The notes under the pieces are model-generated. The model was not told the origin of the DNA and made no database searches. It saw only the letters and a program-made list of their open reading frames with translations. Made by a program: the position numbers and the translations under genes. This document shows positions 10,470-19,505 of a stretch of 64,000 bases of DNA, piece after piece (the first letter of the stretch is position 1; the number at the start of each line of letters is the position of its first letter). Origin of the DNA: Paeniglutamicibacter sp. Y32M11 (GTDB lineage Bacteria; Actinomycetota; Actinomycetes; Actinomycetales; Micrococcaceae); NCBI RefSeq assembly GCF_019285735.1, contig NZ_CP079107.1:3286001-3350000 (forward strand), given 5' to 3'.

Positions 10470-10502
10470 ACGGGAAGCCCGATCGCTAACTACTGAGTGA
10501 AA

Positions 10503-10534
10503 CCTGTGCCACCGGCTGTTGTCGGTGGCACAGG
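10503..10534 (+). terminator. Hairpin after the repeat protein
   Basis: A perfect 12-bp stem (CCTGTGCCACCG and its complement) with an 8-base loop lies 34 bases after the stop codon. No long T run follows, so it may act as a weak intrinsic terminator or as a 3' stabiliser. Confidence 0.6.
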
Positions 10535-10760
10535 CGTTTGGCCGCCAGGACCATATCTAAGCATCGCTCGATACAGTACGAGCCGGTGCAAAAGTTCAGC
10601 GCTGTGAAACCAAATGTTCGATTACCGACATGATTATTCGACTCTGAACAGTCACTGTCTATGCCCACCTGACAAATCCACACTCCCACGTGGTCGACGG
10701 GTATCGTATGCAGGAAAACCAAAAACCCATGTCTTGTCGGCCGATAGTTGACCGCGCAAA

Positions 10761-11355
10761 ATGTCAGCCGCCCCAAATCTGATCGGCCGCCGCGAGCGAA
10801 ATAAGCAGGCCAAGCTCGAGCGAATCATCGTCGTCGCCAGCGAGCTTTTTGCCGAGCAGGGAGCCGGTGAGATCACCACACAACAAATCGCCGACAAGGC
10901 AGACATTGGCACCGGAACCCTTTTCCACTACGTACGGTCGAAGGGCGAGTTACTCCTATCTAGAGCAAAACTCCAATTATGCCCACGCACGGGCCGAGGG
11001 CAGCAACGCCGCTTCGCCCAGCAACGATACTCTAGAGGCGATCATGGCGATCCTCGTTCCGGTGGTGGAATGCAATCGCACCCAAGTCGACAATGGCCGG
11101 CCCTACCTGAAAGAAATGGTTTTTGGCGACCATGAGGAACGCCACCACCTCGGTCTGGCCCTTTCGTCCCAGTCCGAGGTGGCCATTTACATCGTCTTGC
11201 AGTCAGATCAGCGCTTTGGATCCGAGAACGCGGTCACGCTCGCACACTTCATCTCCGCAATCATGTTCCTGACACTGGCAGCCAGCGCCAATGCCACCAA
11301 GACCGTTGCTGAGCTCACGCAGGAGATCCAAACCCAGATCAACGTCCTGTTGTAG
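10761..11355 (+). pseudogene. TetR-family regulator with a one-base frameshift
   Basis: The N-terminal 65 codons encode a standard TetR DNA-binding domain (ASELFAEQGAGEITTQQIADKA, with recognition helix near TGTLFHYVRSKGELL). The frame then runs into nonsense, while the +1 frame continues with a plausible ligand-binding domain (VVECNRTQVDNGRPYLKEMVF). Removing one T near 10959 (CTATCTA to CTACTA) restores GELLLLEQNSNYAHA and a single protein of about 197 residues. TetR proteins are repressors of exporters and of lipid or amino acid genes; no obvious target is adjacent except the convergent MFS gene. It may be a genuine pseudogene or a sequencing indel. Confidence 0.8.
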
Positions 11356-11452
11356 CGGCAACACCGCCGTCACTTGGTGAGGATGAAGAGGTTGACGGCA
11401 GTCATGGCGGCACCCACGATGCTGCATCTAGTCGAGGGGAACCGAAGCTCCC

Positions 11453-12685
11453 TTAGTTCTTCAGCGAACGCAGCGGCACCACGGAGGCTAGGGTCACCAC
11501 GCCCATGGCAGTACCAAGGGCAGCAAATGCTCCGCCGGCACCCAAGGTGCTGGCAAAGATGCCAATGCCCACGGGAATCACCGACTGTCCTAACCGGTTG
11601 CCCAGCAATCGAATCGACATCCACGTGCCGCGGGTGCCCTCCGGGGCGATCAGCGTCACCACGCTCATGCTCAATGGTTGTCCAATGCCCAGCGCCAGGC
11701 CGGCCAATACCAACGCCACGGCCATCGCGATCACCGGCAGCGGCACCACCAGCAGCGCCACCAGAACCGCGGCCGCACCAGTGGAGACAAGCATGAGGGT
11801 GCCCCGGCCAAATCTGCGGACCAGGTGATCCAACCCCAGCCGGGAGAGCACCGTGGCACCGGCTCGTGCCGCCAGCAATAGCCCGACGGTTTGGGTGGAG
11901 ATGCCGCGTTCCACGGCCAACGCCGGAAGATAAACCTGCAAGAGGTCAACGGTGCATAACACCATCATGCTCAGCGTGATCGAGGCGATCAGCGGACGGC
12001 GGGCCGAACGTTCAACGTTCAGTGCGGTGCGCAGCTTCACTTGTTTTTTGAGCTCACCGCGTGGCACACCGATCGGGTGCCTGGCCATAAAGATGCTGGC
12101 CGCCAGCACCCCGAAGGCTCCCACCAGGTAGGCGCGCATCAGCAGTGAGGTATCCGGGGCTACCGCGCTCCCGCCCAGTACACCCAGCAACAACGGGGCC
12201 ACGGCCTGGGCCAGGGCCGTCACGGTCGTGTACAGCCCGAAGACTCGATCCATGTTCCGGTTACGGGCCGAGGCCAGCCGACTTTGCTCACCGATCAGGC
12301 TCATCAGGTGTCCCACACCCAAGAGCAGATTCCAGCCCAGCAGCGCCGGCAGGGTGGGCGAAGCAAAAAGTAATCCGGCACCGGGGATGATCAGCAGCGC
12401 TGAACCCACCAACAGGATGCTCTTCTCCCGGCCGCGATCCGCGGCCCGGCCAATCATGACGGCAAGGAACACCGGCAGGATGGAAAAGCTCGCCACCACC
12501 AGGCCCAGCAGCCCCGGATCTACCCCCAGCTCCAGCGCCTTGTAGGAGGTTGCTGGCCGCACCAAAAAGATCGACCCCTGCAATAAAAAGCCGTGGGCAA
12601 GCACGGACGGGAAACCGATGCCGGCGACGGGGTTTTTGGGGGCCATAAATGCCATTATCCCAAGCCGGGCGGCATCCCGGCGCAT
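11453..12685 (-). CDS. MFS transporter, probable exporter
   Basis: The 410-residue product has about 12 hydrophobic segments and the MFS loop signature (MIGRAADRGREKS after helix 2, and DHLVRRFGRGT in the second half). It is an integral membrane, proton-driven transporter. The substrate cannot be read from sequence. It begins nine bases after the stop of the FMN-binding glutamate-synthase-like gene, so the two are probably co-transcribed. The start could be any of three in-frame ATGs (12685, 12655, 12646); the first hydrophobic helix begins after all of them. It converges on the broken TetR gene, which might once have controlled it. Confidence 0.85.
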   Translation of the reverse strand: MRRDAARLGIMAFMAPKNPVAGIGFPSVLAHGFLLQGSIFLVRPATSYKALELGVDPGLLGLVVASFSILPVFLAVMIGRAADRGREKSILLVGSALLIIPGAGLLFASPTLPALLGWNLLLGVGHLMSLIGEQSRLASARNRNMDRVFGLYTTVTALAQAVAPLLLGVLGGSAVAPDTSLLMRAYLVGAFGVLAASIFMARHPIGVPRGELKKQVKLRTALNVERSARRPLIASITLSMMVLCTVDLLQVYLPALAVERGISTQTVGLLLAARAGATVLSRLGLDHLVRRFGRGTLMLVSTGAAAVLVALLVVPLPVIAMAVALVLAGLALGIGQPLSMSVVTLIAPEGTRGTWMSIRLLGNRLGQSVIPVGIGIFASTLGAGGAFAALGTAMGVVTLASVVPLRSLKN

Positions 12686-12694
12686 CGGCGGGAG

Positions 12695-14458
12695 CTACAC
12701 GTCCTGTTGTGGCGCAAGTTTGCCCTCCGGCCGCGCAGCCGCGGGGTGTACCGGGGCGACCGTATGGTGGGTCGAATCCTTGGGTTCCACCCGTGCCGGG
12801 CTCACGGTTCCGGTGACCACCGGGGCCGGTTCACGCTCGGTGGGTTCACGCGGGGTGGGCCAGGGCAATGGCGCGTGTTCGCCGAAGGTGTCGGCGTCAG
12901 CCTCCGCCCAGTCCGGGGCCCAACCGCGCGGCGGATCGGCCAGCAATTCGCCGGGCGCCAACCAGTGGTGCAGACCCGCGTAGCTGCGAGTGGTCAGCTG
13001 ATCAACGCGGCGGCGCAACATCCTGGTGTTCAGCTGGGCCGGATCACTCACGCCCATCGAGGCCATCAGCTGGGCGGCTTCCTGCACCGTGAGCTTGTGA
13101 TAGTTGTAGACCCGGTTGCCCTTGTCCACCACGTCCAGCGCGCGGAAGAGCCGTGGATCTTGGGTGGCAACACCCACCGGGCATTCGTTGGTGTGGCATT
13201 TCTGCGCCTGAATACAGCCGGTGGCCATCATCATGGCCCTGGCGCTGAAGGTGAAGTCGGCCCCCTGAATCAGCCGTTTGACCACGTCCGAGCCGGTGGC
13301 AACCTTACCCGCGGCGCCGAGTCGGATTTTGGCGCGCAGCCCGCAACCCACCAGCGCGTTGTGCACCAGCATCAGGCCCTCGGTCAGCGGGGTACCCACG
13401 TGGTCCTCGTACTCCAGAGGGGCGGCTCCGGTGCCGCCCTCGGATCCATCGATGGTGATGAAGTCGGGGGTGATCCCGGTGTCCAGCATGGCCTTGCACA
13501 TGGCCAGAACATCGGTACGTGAACCAACACAGAATTTATACCCCACCGGTTTGCCGCCGGAGAGTTTGCGCAGTCTGGCCACAAACTCCATCAGCTCGAT
13601 CGGCGTGGAGAAGGCCGAATGCGAGGCGGGGGAAATGCAGTCAATGCCCATCGGCACCCCACGCGTCTCGGCAATTTCTTGGGTGATTTTCGCCGCCGGT
13701 AAGACCCCGCCCAGTCCGGGCTTGGCGCCCTGGGAGAGTTTGATGGTGATCCCCTTAACGTGCTCGTTGGCGGCCTTGACGGCAAAGATTTGCGGGTCGA
13801 ATCTACCGGCCTCATCGCGGCAGCCAAAGTATCCCGAGCCGATCTCCCAGAAGAGGTCCGCCCCGTGTTCCAGGTGGTAGGACGCCAGCCCGCCCTCACC
13901 GGTTTCGTGGACAAAACCACCCATGGCGGCGCCCTTGTTCATGGCGAGTACCGCATTTTTGGACAGCGCCCCGAAGCTCATCGAGGAGATGTTCATCAGC
14001 GAGATCTCATATGGCTGGGTGCAGTCCGGGCCGCCGATGCGAACCCGGTGCTGCTGGGCGCTGACCTCTACCGGAACGGTGGAGTGCAGGAGGTATTCGT
14101 AGCCGACCTCGTTCACGTCACGTTCGGTGCCAAAGGCCTTGTGGCTATCGGCGCCCTTGGCGCGTGCATAAACCAGTGAGCGGGTGTCCCGGTCAAAGGG
14201 GCGGCCATCGGTATTGCGTTCGATGAAGTATTGCTGGATCTCCGGGCGAATGGATTCAAAGAGGAAGCGCATCCGCCCCAGGACCGGGTAGTTGCGCAGG
14301 ATGGCGTGTTTTTTCTGGATGACGTCGTGGATGCCCAGCCCCAGCAGGCCCACCATCAGCACGGCGATCACCCACCAGCCACCGGGCCCCAGGGAGGCGG
14401 CGATGATCGTGATGAAGCCGAGCAGGGACAACAACGCAAGAATCAGAAATCTCACCAT
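12695..14458 (-). CDS. FMN-binding glutamate synthase-family protein, membrane-tethered
   Basis: The 587-residue product carries the synthase domain of glutamate synthase: ISSMSFGALSKNAVLAMNKG, GITIKLSQGAKPG, DFITIDGSEGGTGAAP and the FMN-phosphate region. Three cysteines spaced C-x5-C-x4-C (CIQAQKCHTNEC) match the 3Fe-4S ligand motif of GltB. The amidotransferase and GXGXG domains of full-length GltB are absent. Two N-terminal hydrophobic helices (residues 1-45) should tether it to the membrane. Proteins of this stand-alone class have been linked to amino acid or methylamine nitrogen handling, but most have no proven reaction. It lies upstream of the MFS gene and downstream of the flavin amine oxidase on the same strand, 61 bases apart. 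Confidence 0.88.
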   Translation of the reverse strand: MVRFLILALLSLLGFITIIAASLGPGGWWVIAVLMVGLLGLGIHDVIQKKHAILRNYPVLGRMRFLFESIRPEIQQYFIERNTDGRPFDRDTRSLVYARAKGADSHKAFGTERDVNEVGYEYLLHSTVPVEVSAQQHRVRIGGPDCTQPYEISLMNISSMSFGALSKNAVLAMNKGAAMGGFVHETGEGGLASYHLEHGADLFWEIGSGYFGCRDEAGRFDPQIFAVKAANEHVKGITIKLSQGAKPGLGGVLPAAKITQEIAETRGVPMGIDCISPASHSAFSTPIELMEFVARLRKLSGGKPVGYKFCVGSRTDVLAMCKAMLDTGITPDFITIDGSEGGTGAAPLEYEDHVGTPLTEGLMLVHNALVGCGLRAKIRLGAAGKVATGSDVVKRLIQGADFTFSARAMMMATGCIQAQKCHTNECPVGVATQDPRLFRALDVVDKGNRVYNYHKLTVQEAAQLMASMGVSDPAQLNTRMLRRRVDQLTTRSYAGLHHWLAPGELLADPPRGWAPDWAEADADTFGEHAPLPWPTPREPTEREPAPVVTGTVSPARVEPKDSTHHTVAPVHPAAARPEGKLAPQQDV

Positions 14459-14519
14459 GGTTTGAGCCTAGCGCCAACTCCGAGCGCGGCGGCGCAGGCG
14501 CCGCGCTCGGCCGGCAGAA

Positions 14520-16226
14520 CTAGTTCCGCACACTCACGTTTTCATCAAGCTTCAGCGGACCGAGTTCGGCGAGGAATTGCCCGGGGCCCGGGTTCTGCGC
14601 GGCGTCTTCGCCGCCGAGGTGGCGCAGCACGCCCCAGACCGCGTTCAGTGCCGTGGTCACTGCGCCCTCGGCCCAGCCCGCGGTCCAGGACACGTCGTCA
14701 CCGGTCAGGAAGATGCCGCGGTGTTCGGCCGGGGCCTCACGCTGGTCAAAGTGCGTGTAGAGGCGTTCCTGGTAACGGTAGTGGCCGGGCAGGTTGGCCT
14801 TAAAGGCCCCCATGAAGTGCGGCTCGGCCTCCCAGGACACGGTGATCGGCTGACCGACGATATGGCTGCGAATATCCACCTGGGGGTAAATCTTCGCCAG
14901 CGAATGCAGCATCAGCTCCATGCGGCGTTCGGCCGAGAGGGCGAGCCACTTCAGGGCGTCATCATTCCAGGTGTAGGAGAGCAGGATGACGGCCGGGGCG
15001 TCATCGCCATTATCCAGCAGATAGGTGGCGCGGTTCAGTCGATCCGTCAGGGTCATGGAGAGCAGGAACTCACCGGTGACCGGGTCCCGGTCCTTCCAGA
15101 AGGGGCGGTCCACCATCACAAAGGTTTTGGATGACTGCATGTAGTGCGAGCGCTCGATCGCCGTCCAGAGTTCGGCGGGGAACAAATCTTCCTCGGTGTC
15201 GATCCCGGTGGAGAGCAACCAAGACTGCACGGAGGACACCACGGCCGGGTAGGTGTGGGTGCGGCCGAACTGTTCGGTGATCTCGATGGCCGTGGAGCCA
15301 TTAAATCCTGGCTCGTCCGAGCGGCGAATCGTGGCCACCGCCCCGCGGGGTGCACCGGCATGCAGCGAGGCCAGGGTGGTACCGGCCGGCCAGTGGGCCA
15401 GGTCCTGCGGTGCGTGGTTCCACAACCCGTGGGGCAGCTTCGCCGCTCCCCCGGTGATGCCGCGGTGATTATCATCCGCGTCGGTGTAGACCACCCGCAG
15501 GATTTCCAGGATGGAGTTGGAGAAGTCGGTGTCCCAGCCACCGGAGCCGAAGCCGACCTGGCCGAAGGCCTCGCGGTGCTCAAAGCCGGCCTCCTTGAAG
15601 GCCGCGGAGTTGGCGATAAAGCCGTAGAAGCTCTCCTCATCAAATTCTTCGAGCAGCGAGTTCCAGATCCGCTTGACCTCGAGCGCGTCACGCGACTTGA
15701 TGGCCCGCTGCATTTCATCAAAGGATGCGTCCTCGCGCAGCGCCCGCTTCCAGGCATCGGCGACCTCGTGGAAGAAGGCCGGCAGGTCTCCCTCCTTTTC
15801 CACGTAGACCTTTTTGCCCTTGAGCTCGATGACCGTGGAGTCGGTCGGTGCGGCCAGCGGGTTGGGGAAGTCGAAGGTTTCCAGACCCAACAAATCGATG
15901 TAGTGGTACAGCGCCTTGCTGGAGACCGGGAAGCGCATGCCCCCGAGATCACAGGTGATCTCCGGTGCGGAGGCGAAGCTGGCGGTGCGCAGCCGTCCAC
16001 CAATCTGATCGGCCTCGTAGATGACCGGCTTGAGGCCCAACTTCATCAACTCGTACGCCGTGACCAATCCGGAGAGTCCGGCGCCGATGATGGCAACTTC
16101 CGTGCCGTAGAGTTCCGGCGGAACACTGCCCAGACCGGCCGGATGAGCCAGGAAAAGATCGTAGTTAAAGGGGAAGTCGGGGTTCAGCATGTTGATCGTG
16201 CCATCACTCTGCGGCAAATTGTTCAT
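14520..16226 (-). CDS. Flavin monoamine oxidase, tryptophan/phenylalanine 2-monooxygenase-like
   Basis: The 568-residue product has the FAD-binding Rossmann motif VAIIGAGLSGLVTAYELM near residue 45, followed by YEADQIGGRLRT. A C-terminal FAD-contacting segment reads LTGDDVSWTAGWAEGAVTTALNAVW. The N-terminal lead (PFNYDLFLAH) and total length fit the tryptophan 2-monooxygenase / phenylalanine oxidase branch of amine oxidases better than short putrescine oxidases. Enzymes of that branch decarboxylate and oxidise an aromatic amino acid to the arylacetamide. The APC permease upstream and a nitrilase-family amidase across the PucR regulator fit such a route. Exact substrate is inference; a plain L-amino acid oxidase is the alternative. 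Confidence 0.82.
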   Translation of the reverse strand: MNNLPQSDGTINMLNPDFPFNYDLFLAHPAGLGSVPPELYGTEVAIIGAGLSGLVTAYELMKLGLKPVIYEADQIGGRLRTASFASAPEITCDLGGMRFPVSSKALYHYIDLLGLETFDFPNPLAAPTDSTVIELKGKKVYVEKEGDLPAFFHEVADAWKRALREDASFDEMQRAIKSRDALEVKRIWNSLLEEFDEESFYGFIANSAAFKEAGFEHREAFGQVGFGSGGWDTDFSNSILEILRVVYTDADDNHRGITGGAAKLPHGLWNHAPQDLAHWPAGTTLASLHAGAPRGAVATIRRSDEPGFNGSTAIEITEQFGRTHTYPAVVSSVQSWLLSTGIDTEEDLFPAELWTAIERSHYMQSSKTFVMVDRPFWKDRDPVTGEFLLSMTLTDRLNRATYLLDNGDDAPAVILLSYTWNDDALKWLALSAERRMELMLHSLAKIYPQVDIRSHIVGQPITVSWEAEPHFMGAFKANLPGHYRYQERLYTHFDQREAPAEHRGIFLTGDDVSWTAGWAEGAVTTALNAVWGVLRHLGGEDAAQNPGPGQFLAELGPLKLDENVSVRN

Positions 16227-16281
16227 CGTCCTGCGTCCTTCTGGTTATAGCTAAAAAATGGTTCGCGACAGCGAGGAAAGC

Positions 16282-17763
16282 TTAGGAATCGCCCGTATGG
16301 CTTTCAATGTACTGCGCCTTACTCAGGGCGCCCAGACGTGATCGAGATCGACCATAACCGAGGTAGAGTCCCACCCCGACGAGCATCCAGATCCCGAACA
16401 CCAGCCAGGTGTGCCAGGACAGGTTGGCCATCAGGAACAGGCAGGCTCCGATGCCCAGAATCGGGGTCAGCGGGTACAGCGGCGCCTTGTAGGTGCGTGG
16501 GGCGTGTGGCTGCTTGCGGCGAAGGTAGATGACCGAGACGCCCACCAGGGCAAAGGCGAAGAGTGTGCCGATGCTGGTGGCCTCGGCGAGGGCACCGAGC
16601 GGAATGAACCCGGCGGTGATCGCCACGATGCCACCGGTAATAAACGTGCCGGCCACCGGGGTGCCGGTACGCCGCGAAACGCGGGAGAAGATCGCTGGAA
16701 CGAGGCCGTCACGCGACATGGTCAGCAGGATGCGGGTTTGACCGTAGAGTACCGTGAGCACCACGGAGGCGATGGCCAGCACCGCGGCGATGGCAAAGAG
16801 CAGCACGATCCAGCTTTGTCCGGTGAGTTCACCGATGATCTGCACCAGTGCGGCCTCGGTACCCTCGAACCAGGTCCAGTCGCGGGCGCCGATGGCGGAT
16901 ACCGCTACCAAAACGTAGGCCACCGTCACGATGATCATCGAGAGCAGGATGGCCTTGGGAAGATCACGTTTGGGGTTGATGGCTTCCTCGCCGGCGGTTG
17001 ATGCCGCATCAAAGCCAATGTAGGAGAAGAAGACGATCGAGGCGGCGCCCGTGACACCCGCGGCACCCATGGGCAGCAACGGCTCAAAGTTCCCGGCATC
17101 AAAGGCGGTGAAGGCCACGATGGAGAAGAACACCAGGATGCAGGTCTTGATGATGACCACCGTGGTGTTCACGATGGCCGATTCCTTGGCCCCGCGGGCC
17201 AGCAGCAGCGTGGCCAGCAGCACCACGATCAGGGCCGGCAGGTTCACCACGCCGCCCTCACTGGGTCCGCCGGCCAGCGCGGTGGGGATTTCTAGGCCCA
17301 GGGTGTGCAGCGCCTCGTTGACGTATTCTCCGGCGCCCACGGCCACGGCGGCGACTGAGACGGCGTATTCCAGTACCAGGCACCAGCCGCAGACCCAGGC
17401 GATTCCCTCACCCATGGTGGCGTAGGTGTAGGAGTAGCTGGAGCCGGAGACCGGGACCATGCCCGCCATTTCCGCATAGGAGAAGGCGGAGAAGAGTGCC
17501 GTAACACCGGCCAGCACAAAGGAGATCCAGATGGCCGGTCCGGCCACCGGAACCGTGGCTCCGAGCACCACGAGGATGCCGGTGCCCATGGTCGCGCCCA
17601 CGCTGATCATGGTCAGCTGCATCAGCCCCAGGCTGCGGCGCATGGTGCCGTTGCCGCCGTTGTCCTCGGCCTCCCGGGCCATCGAGGAGATCGACTTTTG
17701 GCGCTTCAGCTGCTGACCGAGGCGCAGCGTTGCACGCTGTCCGGTATCGGTGGTGGTTTGCAT
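16282..17763 (-). CDS. APC-family amino acid permease
   Basis: The 493-residue product has about 12 transmembrane helices and the APC signature in helix 1 (SVGATMGTGILVVLGATVP), with an amphipathic N-terminal tail and GFDAASTAGEEAINPKRDLP in the loop typical of the cationic amino acid transporter group (YfnA/CAT). It should import an amino acid with protons. The start at 17763 is preferred because AAGGA lies seven bases upstream; the frame stays open to 17844 but without a ribosome binding site. It is followed at 55 bases by the flavin amine oxidase and is divergent from a PucR regulator about 100 bases away, which suggests a regulated uptake-and-oxidation unit. Confidence 0.88.
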   Translation of the reverse strand: MQTTTDTGQRATLRLGQQLKRQKSISSMAREAEDNGGNGTMRRSLGLMQLTMISVGATMGTGILVVLGATVPVAGPAIWISFVLAGVTALFSAFSYAEMAGMVPVSGSSYSYTYATMGEGIAWVCGWCLVLEYAVSVAAVAVGAGEYVNEALHTLGLEIPTALAGGPSEGGVVNLPALIVVLLATLLLARGAKESAIVNTTVVIIKTCILVFFSIVAFTAFDAGNFEPLLPMGAAGVTGAASIVFFSYIGFDAASTAGEEAINPKRDLPKAILLSMIIVTVAYVLVAVSAIGARDWTWFEGTEAALVQIIGELTGQSWIVLLFAIAAVLAIASVVLTVLYGQTRILLTMSRDGLVPAIFSRVSRRTGTPVAGTFITGGIVAITAGFIPLGALAEATSIGTLFAFALVGVSVIYLRRKQPHAPRTYKAPLYPLTPILGIGACLFLMANLSWHTWLVFGIWMLVGVGLYLGYGRSRSRLGALSKAQYIESHTGDS

Positions 17764-17865
17764 ATGCGAATCCTTGGTTGAACGGTTTCTAGCGCTTTCC
17801 GGTTCCCAGCTTAAACGTGTGACCTCAATCTCACGCCGAGCCAAATTGAACTAAAGTTGTTCAGC

Positions 17866-19491
17866 ATGGGACAAATTGCACCGAAGGACGAATCCGCATC
17901 CAGCCCGAACCTCGACTTCGCCAGACCCTGGGACTCCATTACCCTGACCCGGTTCTTGCGCCAGCTTCCCAGCGGAATCACCGTGCTCCACGATGCCGGA
18001 GACAGGCCACTGCGCTGGGTGGAACCCAGCGACATCGATGACCCCACCCCCTATCTGGTGGACCACGAACTGATCCTGACCAGTGGGTTCCCCCTCTTGG
18101 ACAGGATCAACGACGCCGAAGCGGTCCACGAATTTGTCGCCCGTCTGGTGGCGGCAAATGTCTCGGCATTAGGTTTTGGACTTGACCCCTACTTCTCCAC
18201 CGTTCCACCCACGCTCATCACCGCCTGTCGCGAGCTGGACCTTCCGCTGTGGCAAATTCCCGGCACGCTGCCCTTCGCGGCGATCGGGCTGGCCTTTGCC
18301 AATCTCATGGAGGCCGATAGCGCGCGGATGATGCGGCAGAACGCCGACGCCAATCGACTGCTGATGCGTTGTGTCAGCGGCGAAAACCCCGAGCAAGAAA
18401 TTATCACGGTGCTCGCCCAACGGGCGACGGCGGCGGTGCAATTACTTGATGCCGGCGGGCGCCTACGATATTTCGCCACCACCGCTGGCCAATCCGCCCT
18501 CCAGGGCCTGGAGCTGGAGTCGCTACTGGCGCAGGCGGCCGACCCGCAGGGGCCCAAGCTAGTTCTGAGCGAATCCGCCGGGCAACACCATCTGGCTTTC
18601 CCCATCCGCCCGACGGCACCGAGGGGGTCGCGGGTTCCGCCATTGTTGGGAGTGTTGCAGCTGAGCTTCGGGCACCAGCCGGGATCCGCTGAACACAACC
18701 TCATGTCCACCGCGCTGGGACTGCTGGAGGTGGTGGCGCGCCAACGGGTGATCGGTTCCTTCGCTCCCACACAGTTGGCCACCGCGCTCTTACTTGATGG
18801 CTCCGAGTCGTTGGACGCCGAAGCCCTCGAACTTTTTAACGGCTCCCTCGCAGGTTCCGCACGCCGAGCGCCGCGAGTGGTGCTCGCCATCCCGCGCCCC
18901 GACTCGGCGCCGCACGATCCGGGCCACGCCCTCACCCGTTTCCGTTCGTTATTGGAAACCAAACTGGTGGTTCACTCCGAGGGTCGACTCACGGCCATTA
19001 CGCGCGCCGAGCCCAGCCGCGAGGTGATCCATCGCATCGAGGCCGCCGGCTACTGGGCGGCCTTTAGCCGGCCGATAGATCAGCTTCAGCATGAGGGGCC
19101 AGGGATTTCGCTGGCCGCCGGCCTGCGCGAGATGGCCACCGAAGCCCGCGGATTGGTGCCGCGTTTACTTGATGAGGGACGCAGTCTCAGCGCCGAGAGC
19201 CTGCCGCAGTCCTTTGCCGCACTCCTGCCCCAGGCGGCTAGCCGGCAACTGGCCCAGTCGCTACTGGGCAATTTGTTGGAACTGCCCGCCAAACGACAAG
19301 ACCTATATTTGCAGGTGCTGCGAGCGTGGCTGGACGCGCATGGATCCTGGGATGCCACGGCGACGGCCATCGATATGCACCGCAACTCGGTGCGGCGCCA
19401 CATCACCGCGATCAGTGAGATCTTGGATCTGGATCTTGCCCGGGCCGAGGTGCGTTACGAGTTGTTCCTCGCCTTAAGGTTCTTGCCCTGA
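17866..19491 (+). CDS. PucR-family transcriptional regulator
   Basis: The 541-residue product has an N-terminal PucR domain (about residues 15-135, with VDHELILTSGFPL), a central GGDEF-like sensory region, and a C-terminal helix-turn-helix of the PucR/CdaR type (LDAHGSWDATATAIDMHRNSVRRHI, about 490-520). PucR proteins usually activate catabolic genes for purines, amino acids or related nitrogen compounds when the substrate is present. It is divergent from the permease and convergent with the amidase gene, so both are likely targets. ATG 17866 was chosen; a TTG at 17857 is equally open. The ligand may be the amino acid taken up by the permease. Confidence 0.88.
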   Translation: MGQIAPKDESASSPNLDFARPWDSITLTRFLRQLPSGITVLHDAGDRPLRWVEPSDIDDPTPYLVDHELILTSGFPLLDRINDAEAVHEFVARLVAANVSALGFGLDPYFSTVPPTLITACRELDLPLWQIPGTLPFAAIGLAFANLMEADSARMMRQNADANRLLMRCVSGENPEQEIITVLAQRATAAVQLLDAGGRLRYFATTAGQSALQGLELESLLAQAADPQGPKLVLSESAGQHHLAFPIRPTAPRGSRVPPLLGVLQLSFGHQPGSAEHNLMSTALGLLEVVARQRVIGSFAPTQLATALLLDGSESLDAEALELFNGSLAGSARRAPRVVLAIPRPDSAPHDPGHALTRFRSLLETKLVVHSEGRLTAITRAEPSREVIHRIEAAGYWAAFSRPIDQLQHEGPGISLAAGLREMATEARGLVPRLLDEGRSLSAESLPQSFAALLPQAASRQLAQSLLGNLLELPAKRQDLYLQVLRAWLDAHGSWDATATAIDMHRNSVRRHITAISEILDLDLARAEVRYELFLALRFLP

Positions 19492-19505
19492 GTCTCGGTA
19501 GCGCC

